Assembly: GCA_030699855.1 (NCBI GenBank)
Contig: JAUYKR010000033.1
Coordinates: 1-8,302 of the forward strand
Source of the DNA: a bacterium
GTDB lineage: Bacteria; Patescibacteriota; Gracilibacteria; JAUYGZ01
Direction: 5' to 3'
DNA length: 8,302 bases
The notes under the pieces were generated by a model. That model was given only the letters and a program-made list of their open reading frames with translations. It made no database searches and was not told the DNA's origin. Of this stretch, positions 1 to 6,623 are shown piece by piece; the first letter of the stretch is position 1; each line of letters begins with the position of its first letter. The position numbers were made by a program, and so were the translations under genes.

Positions 1-1074
1 GATGTCGAGGTGGGGTCATGGTACGAGCCCTACGTCTACTACGCCTACGAGCAAGGCTGGATCGCGGGCTATCCGGATGGAAATTTTCGTCCCCTGAGTA
101 TCGTCAATATCGCCGAAGCGGCAAAAATCATTCTTTCCAGCAAAAATGTTTCGACCGTGAATTCCAGCGGGCCGTGGTACCAGCCTTACGTCCAGTATCT
201 GCTTGAGAAGAATATTTTCCAGCTCAGCTCTGCGGGCTATGCCTTTAGCTTTTCCGATGATGGCTTCCCAGCCCACTCAGAGGCCAGTCGGGCGCAAATC
301 GCGGCGTTTTTGTCTCGCCTTATCTTTATATCGGAGCATCAATCATTGCCGGTCTATGCCCGCCTGACCGAGAGTTCACTTCTCGCCTTTCAGTTGACGT
401 CAGAAACTCCTCTAGAAGTCTATGACTTGGGGAACGCGGTTCATGGGCCGTACCACAACGTGTATTCCTTATTTGTTCGCGATGGACAGGGCTTAAACCC
501 CGTGATGGATCTTGCTCTTATCGAGCCGGATGTCTGGTCTCAGCTGGACATAGCGGAAGCTCCCACCGATCTTCCAGCCATGACCTACTTGGCGGAGGAT
601 GGTCACTTTGTCATCGCCGTTTTTGACTCTTGCCTGTTCCAGAAGCCTTGTTTGCAAGCGACTGCTCGGCAATTGTCCGAGACTCTTGTCGTCAGCAATC
701 AGATGCTCAGTTCGTTTCGTGACCCCAATAGCAGCTATTCCTTCCTGCACCCGCCAAACTTCCGTGTACGTTTTCAGAGTTCAGCTTCCGAACAGACAGC
801 CATCATCACTTCCGAAGCCGGCAGGGAACACATGATCTTGAGTTTGCTTCCCGGCAGAGCCGGAGAGATTGGCACTTTTCAAGGCTTGTCGCCAGTTGAG
901 AGCAGGAAGCTGGGCAAAAGGGACTGGGTGATCTACCATCAGCAAGCCAGCGTTTTGCTGTTGTCGGTTGTTTCATCTCGAGACCTTTTGGTCGCGCAAA
1001 TTCCATTAGAAAGCACTGGTGTCCGCTTGGACCCCCTCCTGTACCAGATTTTGCGGACGGTGAGAGAAAAATAG
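1..1074 (+). CDS. SLH-repeat surface protein, 5' end outside the window
   Basis: The reading frame is open from base 1 (codons GAT GTC GAG before a GTG at 10), and the first visible residues lie inside an S-layer homology repeat, so the start is upstream and the GTG is not a real start. Numbering from that GTG, one SLH repeat covers about residues 1-42 (WYEPYV, GWIAGYPDGNFRP, then an AEAAKI helix). A second, more degenerate one covers about 55-108 (WYQPYV, then SRAQIAAFLSRL). SLH repeats usually occur in threes and bind cell-wall-linked polymers, so the protein is probably anchored at the cell surface and another repeat may lie upstream. Residues 110-354 match no family I can name. They contain the only two cysteines (C208, C214), a possible disulfide, and a stretch from about 243 (YSFLHPPNFRVRF) that loosely recalls PsbP-like beta domains. 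The stop is TAG. The SLH assignment is secure; the role of the C-terminal part is unknown. Confidence 0.85.
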   Translation, partial: DVEVGSWYEPYVYYAYEQGWIAGYPDGNFRPLSIVNIAEAAKIILSSKNVSTVNSSGPWYQPYVQYLLEKNIFQLSSAGYAFSFSDDGFPAHSEASRAQIAAFLSRLIFISEHQSLPVYARLTESSLLAFQLTSETPLEVYDLGNAVHGPYHNVYSLFVRDGQGLNPVMDLALIEPDVWSQLDIAEAPTDLPAMTYLAEDGHFVIAVFDSCLFQKPCLQATARQLSETLVVSNQMLSSFRDPNSSYSFLHPPNFRVRFQSSASEQTAIITSEAGREHMILSLLPGRAGEIGTFQGLSPVESRKLGKRDWVIYHQQASVLLLSVVSSRDLLVAQIPLESTGVRLDPLLYQILRTVREK

Positions 1075-1083
1075 CTGTCGGAC

Positions 1084-1112
1084 TTTTGAAAGCGGTGGCA
1101 ATGATCTATAGT
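1084..1112 (+). promoter_or_regulatory. possible promoter for the malic enzyme gene
   Basis: In the 66-base gap after the SLH gene, TATAGT at 1107-1112 matches a sigma-70 -10 box at five of six positions. The -35 side is poor: TTTTGA at 1084-1089 with a 17-base spacer, or TTGAAA at 1086-1091 with a short 15-base spacer. Transcription would begin near 1119 and leave a leader of about 22 bases. No Shine-Dalgarno sequence is visible before the ATG at 1141, where the preceding bases are pyrimidine-rich. This is pattern matching only; the gene could also be read through from the SLH gene, because no terminator is visible between them. Confidence 0.3.
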
Positions 1113-1140
1113 AGAGCCGATTTTACTTGCTCTCTTTTGT

Positions 1141-2286
1141 ATGAACACCAATCAAAAGGCTCTTGAGCTTCATTCCAAGCACCGGGGAAAAATCGAGATT
1201 GCCAGCAAAGTGCCTCTTGAAAGTTTGGATGATCTTTCTTTGTCTTACACGCCTGGCGTGGCAGAGCCATGCCGAAGAATCGCCGAAGAGCCGGAAATGG
1301 TTTATGAGTATACATCCCGTGGAAATATGGTGGCGGTTGTAACCGACGGCTCCGCCGTCCTGGGCCTGGGAAACATTGGACCGGAAGCCGCTCTGCCGGT
1401 GATGGAGGGGAAGGCTATTCTCTTTAAAAAATTTGCCGGCGTGGATGCCTTTCCCATTTGCCTGAACACTCAGGATCCCGATGAAATCGTAGAGACCGTT
1501 AAGCGTCTGGAGCCGAGCTTTGGTGGCATCAATTTGGAAGACATTTCTTCTCCGCGTTGCTTCGATATTGAACGTCGCCTGCAAAGGGAGATGAAAATCC
1601 CGGTCTTTCACGACGACCAGCATGGTACCGCCATCGTGCTCCTTGCCGGCCTGAAGAACGCCTTGAAGCTTACTCAAAGGAAGCTGGAGGACTTGCGAGT
1701 CGTCATTTGCGGAGCCGGCGCGGCTGGAACTGCCATTGCCGAGTTGCTCCATCTGGCTGGCGTCCAGCGTATGCTTCTGTGTGACCGCCACGGCATTGTT
1801 GGCCCGGGCCGTGACGACATTGATGATCATAAGACTGCCTTACTGAAATTTACGAATCTTGACGGACAGTCGGGCAGCCTCCGTGATGCATTGAAAGGTG
1901 CTGATGTTTTCATCGGGGTTTCGGCGCCAAATCTTCTCACGGCCGACGATATTAAAACTATGGCTGATAAGCCCCTGGTCTTCGCCCTGAGCAACCCCAC
2001 TCCGGAAATTATGCCGGACGATGCCAAGGCCGGAGGGGCCTACATTGTCGCTACCGGCCGCAGCGATTTTCCGAACCAGCTCAACAATGCTCTCGTGTTC
2101 CCGGGCATCTTCAAGGGCGCGCTTAAGGCGCGTGCCCAGATCACGGATGACATGAAGCTGGCTGCCGCCCAGGCCCTGGCAGACCTGGTGAAGGAGCCAA
2201 CGGTTGATAAAATTATTCCCGGCTTGTTTGACCCGGGGGTTGCCGACGCGGTCGCGGCGGCTGTCGTCACGTTAGCGAAAACATGA
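1141..2286 (+). CDS. malic enzyme, short bacterial form (probably NAD-dependent)
   Basis: It oxidatively decarboxylates malate to pyruvate and CO2 in the cytoplasm with reduction of NAD(P). The 381-residue length fits the short bacterial form without the phosphotransacetylase-like extension of MaeB. The N-terminal catalytic domain has Y36 in LSYTPGVAEPC, K91 in MEGKAILFKKFAG, the metal-binding pair E133-D134 (INLEDI) and D158-D159 (FHDDQHGTA). The Rossmann domain starts near 185 with GAGAAG at 191-196, followed by D215 at the end of the second strand; an acid there favours NAD but does not prove it. Later motifs are LSNPTPE (283-289) and ATGRSDFPNQLNN (304-316). The catalytic set looks complete. 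The TGA stop overlaps the ATG of the fumarase gene (ATGA at 2283-2286), so the two are probably co-translated. The enzyme that follows makes malate, the substrate of this one. No ribosome-binding site is visible, but the start agrees with the usual family N-terminus. Confidence 0.93.
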   Translation: MNTNQKALELHSKHRGKIEIASKVPLESLDDLSLSYTPGVAEPCRRIAEEPEMVYEYTSRGNMVAVVTDGSAVLGLGNIGPEAALPVMEGKAILFKKFAGVDAFPICLNTQDPDEIVETVKRLEPSFGGINLEDISSPRCFDIERRLQREMKIPVFHDDQHGTAIVLLAGLKNALKLTQRKLEDLRVVICGAGAAGTAIAELLHLAGVQRMLLCDRHGIVGPGRDDIDDHKTALLKFTNLDGQSGSLRDALKGADVFIGVSAPNLLTADDIKTMADKPLVFALSNPTPEIMPDDAKAGGAYIVATGRSDFPNQLNNALVFPGIFKGALKARAQITDDMKLAAAQALADLVKEPTVDKIIPGLFDPGVADAVAAAVVTLAKT

Positions 2287-3128
2287 GAACTCTTTATTCC
2301 AGAGACATTATCGATCCGGTGAAGCAGCTGTGCATCCGCTGCAATTTTCGACTTGACCCGCAGACAGTAAAATTTTTAAAGCGTGCCAAGCTGCTCGAAA
2401 AATCTGAGCTTGGCCTGTACGTGCTCGGTGAGATTTTGGACAATAAAGACATTGCGGCGGAAAAAGAGATGCCGCTTTGTCAGGATACCGGCGTAGCCGT
2501 TTTCTTCGTCCGCTGGGGCCAGGAATGCGTGCTAAAAGGAGCATCTGTCCAGCAGGTTTTTGACCAGGCGGTACGGGAGGCCTACAAAGAGGCCTACCTT
2601 CGCAAATCCATGCTGAAAGACCCTCTGTTCGATAGGAACAACACTAAGGATAACACTCCCGCCGTCGTTCACCTGGAGCTTGTTCCGGGGAACAAGGTTG
2701 AAGTCAGCTATCTGGCCAAGGGCGCCGGAGCCGACAATTCCAGCCAGCTGGCCATGCTCACCCCCGCAGATGTGCCGGAGGGAATCAAGGAGTTTGTTTT
2801 GAAGGTGTGCAGAGAGGCCGGTGCCAGCTCCTGTCCGCCCTGGATTTTAGGAATTGGAGTCGGCGGCACTTTCGATTCTGTTGCTGCCTTGGCCAAGAAG
2901 GCCTTGCTTCGCGATCTGGGAAGTAAGCACAAACAAAAGCCATACCAAAAGCTGGAAAAGGAGTTTTTCACAGCCGTCAATAAGCTTGGGATTGGCCCCC
3001 AGGGCCTGGGCGGAAGGATTACCGCGCTTGGCGTGTTTATCGAGTCTGCGCCATGCCATGCGGCCTCTCTGCCGGTGGCGGTCAATATTCAGTGCCACAG
3101 CAACAGGAAGGGTGTGGTTATTATCTAG
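2283..3128 (+). CDS. class I fumarate hydratase, alpha subunit (FumA N-terminal/TtdA family)
   Basis: It is the catalytic [4Fe-4S] half of a two-subunit class I fumarase, which interconverts fumarate and malate in the cytoplasm. The 281-residue length is normal for a separate alpha subunit. Three cysteines fit the cluster ligands of E. coli FumA (C105, C224, C318): C66 in LCQDTG, C184 in SSCPPWILGIGVGG and C271 in NIQCHS. Other family motifs are YLRKSM (105-110), NTKDNTPA (120-127), LGIGPQGLGGRITALG (235-250) and ASLPVAVNIQ (261-270). The start overlaps the malic enzyme stop, which suggests coupling and a fumarate-malate-pyruvate route. The beta subunit, which completes the active site, is not downstream, where a convergent gene begins, nor anywhere else in the window. 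The L-tartrate dehydratase alpha subunit belongs to the same family and cannot be excluded by sequence alone; the malic enzyme neighbour favours fumarase. The stop is TAG. Confidence 0.9.
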   Translation: MRTLYSRDIIDPVKQLCIRCNFRLDPQTVKFLKRAKLLEKSELGLYVLGEILDNKDIAAEKEMPLCQDTGVAVFFVRWGQECVLKGASVQQVFDQAVREAYKEAYLRKSMLKDPLFDRNNTKDNTPAVVHLELVPGNKVEVSYLAKGAGADNSSQLAMLTPADVPEGIKEFVLKVCREAGASSCPPWILGIGVGGTFDSVAALAKKALLRDLGSKHKQKPYQKLEKEFFTAVNKLGIGPQGLGGRITALGVFIESAPCHAASLPVAVNIQCHSNRKGVVII

Positions 3129-3134
3129 TTCAGC

Positions 3135-4043
3135 TCAAACGTAGGTGAGGATATTTTTGAGCTTCTGGCTCTTCCCGGTCACCAGGTCCAGGTATTCCTT
3201 TTTGAGATGGCCGACGATTGGCCCAGTTTTCTTCTTATTTATGGAGTGACCGTCGATGGATCCAATAGCCGTGACTTCCGCCGCCGTGCCGGTGAAGAAG
3301 GCCTCATCAGCCGCATAGGCATCCCTCGGCTTGATGTCTTTTTCCACCACCCGGTAACCAAGCTTCCTGGCCAGATCTATGACCGTCCGGCGGGTAATCC
3401 CCTTCAAAATCGTTCCCAGCGGGGGAGTGTAAATGATTCCCTTCTTGACGATGAAAAAGTTTTCCCCCGGACCTTCGGCAATGTTTCCTTTGAAGTCGAG
3501 GAGCAGGGCCTCGTCGCAGCCGGGACCTACCACGTCCTGAATGGCGAAGATGTTGTTGACGTAGTAGCCGCAGACCTTGGCGTCGACGAAGCAAGATTTG
3601 GGGTGAATGCGAATAAACTTGCTGATCTTGACAGCGATGGGAGTGTCGGCCAGATAGGTGGGCCAGGGCCAGCAGGCGATGATCAGGTTTACTTCCGCAC
3701 CCACTGGGTTTACCCCCATTTTTCCGTAGCCGTAGTAGGCAAGGGGACGCACATAACCCTTTTCGTTGAGCTTATTTTTCCGAACGGTTTCTACGATGGC
3801 CTTAAAGATTTGAGACTGAGTAAATGGAATTTTCATTCGCATTGTGCTGGCCGAATAGAACAGCCGGGCCACATGATCCTTGACGAGCCGCAGGGCAGGT
3901 CCCTTGCCTGTCGGATACACTCGAATTCCCTCGAAGACGGAGCTGCCGTAATGGAGCGCGTGGCTGAGGACGTGGGTCTTGGCATTTTCCCAGCGGACGA
4001 AGGTACCGTTTTGCCAGATATACGGTGTAGTTCCAATGTTCAT
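3135..4043 (-). CDS. ilvE: branched-chain amino acid aminotransferase
   Basis: This PLP-dependent fold-type IV aminotransferase moves the amino group between leucine, isoleucine or valine and 2-oxoglutarate in the cytoplasm, the last step of their synthesis or the first of their breakdown. The 302-residue length is typical of IlvE. Visible sites are R60 (DHVARLFYSA), RPLAYYGYGKMGVNP (99-113, corresponding to the E. coli GDVGMGVNP loop), catalytic K156 (DAKVCGYYVNN) and E190 in AEGPGENFF, which contacts the PLP ring nitrogen. PPLGTILKGITR (207-218) and FFTGTAAEVTAI (249-260) bind the PLP phosphate and substrate carboxylate. All key residues are present, so it should be active. Its ATG overlaps the leuS stop (ATGA read on the minus strand at 4043-4040), and GGTGG lies five bases before the start as a ribosome-binding site inside leuS. 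D-amino acid aminotransferase and aminodeoxychorismate lyase share the fold, but the substrate loops fit IlvE better. Confidence 0.93.
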   Translation of the reverse strand: MNIGTTPYIWQNGTFVRWENAKTHVLSHALHYGSSVFEGIRVYPTGKGPALRLVKDHVARLFYSASTMRMKIPFTQSQIFKAIVETVRKNKLNEKGYVRPLAYYGYGKMGVNPVGAEVNLIIACWPWPTYLADTPIAVKISKFIRIHPKSCFVDAKVCGYYVNNIFAIQDVVGPGCDEALLLDFKGNIAEGPGENFFIVKKGIIYTPPLGTILKGITRRTVIDLARKLGYRVVEKDIKPRDAYAADEAFFTGTAAEVTAIGSIDGHSINKKKTGPIVGHLKKEYLDLVTGKSQKLKNILTYV

Positions 4044-6556
4044 GTTACCACCAGGTTAATGATCTTCCCGGCAACAAAAATTTCTTTGACGATCTTGTTC
4101 CCCTGCAGGTACTTGGCTACATTGGGCTCAGCAAGCGCTAAGGCCAGTGCTTCCTCCTTACCGATGTCAACCGGCACGGTAATAGTGCCCCTTAGTTTTC
4201 CAGCAATTTGAATCGGCATATTCATCTGTTCTTCTTTGGCAATGGCTTCATCATAGGCTGGCCAGGGTTCGTTCATAATCATGGCCTTGTGGCCCATCAG
4301 CTCCCAGCACTCTTCCGCCATGTGCGGGGCAAAGGGGTACAGACAGGTCAGCAGGATTTCCATAGCGGCTTTTGGAACCTTGCCCAGCTTTTGAATGTGA
4401 TTAATCATGATCATCATCTGGGAAATTGCGGTGTTAAATTTAAACTCCTCGATGTCGTGAGTGACTTTTTTGAGGGTCTGGTGGCACATCTTTAGCGTGT
4501 CGTGATCCGGTTCTTCGTCCGTGAGCTTGGCTTCGGTAATAATGGCCCAGGTTTTTTTGAGAAAGCGGTAGGCTCCGAGGACACCCTTGGTGCTCCAGGG
4601 CTTCATGTCTTTAAACGGCCCCATGAACATTTCGTACATCCGGAGGGTGTCGGCTCCATACTGTTTGACAATCTCATCTGGGTTAATGACGTTGCCTCGT
4701 GACTTGCTCATTTTTTCCCCATCTTCCCCCAAAATCATCCCCTGATGTCGCAGCTTGGTGAATGGCTCATCGGTGCTGATGTATCCGTGTCGATGCAGAG
4801 CTTTACAAAAAAATCTGGCGTAGAGCAGGTGAAGCACCGTGTGCTCGGCGCCTCCCACGTAGAGGTCAACCGGACCCCACTGTTCCATCAGTTTCTTGGA
4901 GGCAAATTCCTTTTTGTTCTTCGGGTCCATAAACCGCCACATGTACCATGATGAACAGACGAAGGTATCCATGGTGTCTGATTCACGGCGAACAAGCTTT
5001 CGATCCTTTGGCATTGATCCGGACTTCTTCAGCTTCTCTTCGATTCTGGCCAGGATTTTCTGGTCGTGAAAAGACTTCGATTGCGTGAGCGGAGACTCGC
5101 CCTTTGGATTAAAGTCGACATCTTCCGGCAAATGAACCGGCAACTCATCCTCCGGGAGCAGATATTCATTTTCCTGGTCATCGTAGACCATGGGAATGGG
5201 CGCCCCCCAGTAGCGCTGGCGGGAAACCAGCCAATCTCGCATTTTGTAATTGGTCTGGCGCTTTGCCAAGCCCTTCTTCACCACAAAATCGATCAGGTCT
5301 TCGCGAACCTCTCCCCAGCGCCTTCCCTTAAATTCAGCCGGCTCCTGCATGATCGCCATTGGATCGTGGTGGTAGCAATATTCCAGTGCCTCTACCTTTT
5401 TTGCTTCTTCCGGATCCTCCGGAAACATGACCGGGTGGAGTGGGAGGTTATTGGCTTTGGCAAAAGCAAAGTCGCGCTCGTCGTGAGCGCTGCTGTGGAC
5501 GACACCCGTCCCGTAATCCATGACAACAAAGGAGGCCACCCAGATGGGCAGGTCGCCAGTCCCAAAGGGATTGTCGATGACCCGGCCGGTAAAGATGCCG
5601 TCTTTTTCTTTTTCCAGATCAAATTTGTTTTCCATCTTACGCTTTTTTACCTTCTCCACAAATTCCGTCACCGGCTTTTCGTGCTCTGTCCCCTCAACCA
5701 GTTTGGCGACCATGGGGTGTTCCGGCGCAATCACACAGAAGCGCTGCGCCATATAGGTTTGTGGTACCGAGTCGTACATTTCGAAGGAAATGTCCATGTC
5801 CTTCACCCTCTGATTGATCCAGTTAACACCTTCGCTGCGTCCAATCCAGTTGCGCTGTCCGATCTTGGTCGACTCTGGCCAGTCAATTTTGTCCAGGCCG
5901 CTGAGCAGCCCGGAGGTTTCGCCCGTGTCGTCGATGAAGTCCGTGATTTTGAAAAACCACTGGGCCAGGAATTTTGGCGTTACTGGAAACTTGCAGCGCT
6001 CACAATGCCCCTCCACCACCTGCTCGTTGGCCAGCACGGTTTGGCAGTCATTGCACCAGTTCACAGGGGCCTTCTTCTTGTAGGCCAGGCCATTTTTGTA
6101 GAGAAAGCAAAAAAACCACTGAGTCCACTGATAGTATTCCGGCAGGCAGGTGGCAATCTCACGTTCCCAGTCGTAGCTGAACCCGAGTTCCTGAATTTGC
6201 CTCTTGAAGGTGGTAATGCTGGCCAGGGTGCTTTTTTCCGGGTGGATCTTGGTCTTGATGGCGTAGTTTTCTGCCGGAAGGCCAAAGGCGTCCCAACCCA
6301 TGGGGTGGAGAACATTGTAGCCCTTCATACGAAGGTAGCGACTGATGATGTCGGTGGCGGTGTACCCCTCCGGATGGCCCACGTGCAGGCCGGCGCTGGA
6401 AGGGTAGGGAAACATGTCCAGCACGTAGTATTTGGGCTTGCTTTTGTCCTCGTCGGAAGCTCGAAAGAGCTTGGCTTTAAACCACTTCTGATGCCACTTC
6501 TTTTCGATTTTTTGGTGATCGTAGGTTTTCTGCATGCGAAAATGACTCAGGGGCAT
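4040..6556 (-). CDS. leuS: leucyl-tRNA synthetase with an atypical editing site
   Basis: It charges tRNA-Leu with leucine in the cytoplasm. The 838-residue class I synthetase has the HIGH signature as HVGH (58-61), a zinc knuckle with C168, C171, C185 and C188, the CP1 editing domain (about 239-430), RDWLVSRQRYWGAPIP (440-455), KMSKS at 615-619 and an anticodon-binding domain from about 690. The C-terminal tRNA-contacting domain holds IAGKLRGTITVPV (784-796). The E. coli-type insertion before KMSKS is absent, as in Bacillus. Within CP1 the threonine-rich TTRPDT motif is replaced by DSVPQT (262-267), while the editing-site aspartate in HDERD (358-362) remains. Typical LeuRS proteins begin near the YDHQKIEKKW segment, so the ATG at 6535 (residue 8) is a reasonable alternative start; neither ATG has a clear Shine-Dalgarno. 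The gene is followed by ilvE with an ATGA overlap and preceded by a foldable 67-base leader. The synthetase identity is certain. Confidence 0.97.
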   Translation of the reverse strand: MPLSHFRMQKTYDHQKIEKKWHQKWFKAKLFRASDEDKSKPKYYVLDMFPYPSSAGLHVGHPEGYTATDIISRYLRMKGYNVLHPMGWDAFGLPAENYAIKTKIHPEKSTLASITTFKRQIQELGFSYDWEREIATCLPEYYQWTQWFFCFLYKNGLAYKKKAPVNWCNDCQTVLANEQVVEGHCERCKFPVTPKFLAQWFFKITDFIDDTGETSGLLSGLDKIDWPESTKIGQRNWIGRSEGVNWINQRVKDMDISFEMYDSVPQTYMAQRFCVIAPEHPMVAKLVEGTEHEKPVTEFVEKVKKRKMENKFDLEKEKDGIFTGRVIDNPFGTGDLPIWVASFVVMDYGTGVVHSSAHDERDFAFAKANNLPLHPVMFPEDPEEAKKVEALEYCYHHDPMAIMQEPAEFKGRRWGEVREDLIDFVVKKGLAKRQTNYKMRDWLVSRQRYWGAPIPMVYDDQENEYLLPEDELPVHLPEDVDFNPKGESPLTQSKSFHDQKILARIEEKLKKSGSMPKDRKLVRRESDTMDTFVCSSWYMWRFMDPKNKKEFASKKLMEQWGPVDLYVGGAEHTVLHLLYARFFCKALHRHGYISTDEPFTKLRHQGMILGEDGEKMSKSRGNVINPDEIVKQYGADTLRMYEMFMGPFKDMKPWSTKGVLGAYRFLKKTWAIITEAKLTDEEPDHDTLKMCHQTLKKVTHDIEEFKFNTAISQMMIMINHIQKLGKVPKAAMEILLTCLYPFAPHMAEECWELMGHKAMIMNEPWPAYDEAIAKEEQMNMPIQIAGKLRGTITVPVDIGKEEALALALAEPNVAKYLQGNKIVKEIFVAGKIINLVVT

Positions 6557-6560
6557 TTCA

Positions 6561-6620
6561 TCACAGCCTGGCTGTTTTCACAAGCCGCAATTGTCCGCGT
6601 CAGCGGACAACAGGCTCTGA
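6561..6620 (-). promoter_or_regulatory. nested hairpin leader before leuS (or end structure of the upstream gene)
   Basis: In the minus-strand RNA, TTGTCCGC (6610-6603) and GCGGACAA (6598-6591) form a perfect 8-bp stem closed by a TGAC loop. It is enclosed by an outer stem: TCAGAGCCTG (6620-6611) pairs with CAGGCTGTGA (6570-6561) at nine of ten positions. A smaller palindrome, ACAGCC-T-GGCTGT (plus strand 6563-6575), uses the same downstream bases and would compete with the outer stem. The structure nearly fills the gap between the upstream stop and the ATG at 6556, and the outer stem would cover the bases just before that ATG. No run of Ts follows the inner hairpin, so a classical terminator for the upstream gene is less likely. 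A role in leuS translation is inference. It is far too short for a T-box leader. Confidence 0.45.
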
Positions 6621-6623
6621 ATT

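Noticed and set aside
1123..1830. A 235-codon open frame on the minus strand opposite malic enzyme
   Set aside because: It lies antisense to an intact, well-conserved enzyme and has no protein-family features.
3132..3163. Inverted repeat AGCTCAAA / TTTGAGCT near the convergent gene ends, considered as a two-way terminator
   Set aside because: The 8-bp arms are A/T-rich, the loop is 16 bases and there is no T tract after either arm, so chance is more likely.
3207..4211. A 334-codon open frame on the plus strand opposite ilvE and the end of leuS
   Set aside because: ilvE on the other strand has its full active-site set; the plus-strand translation has no motifs and spans two unrelated genes.
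6557..6623. A T-box riboswitch controlling leuS
   Set aside because: The gap is only 67 bases, far too short for a T-box leader, and no specifier loop or antiterminator pattern is present.
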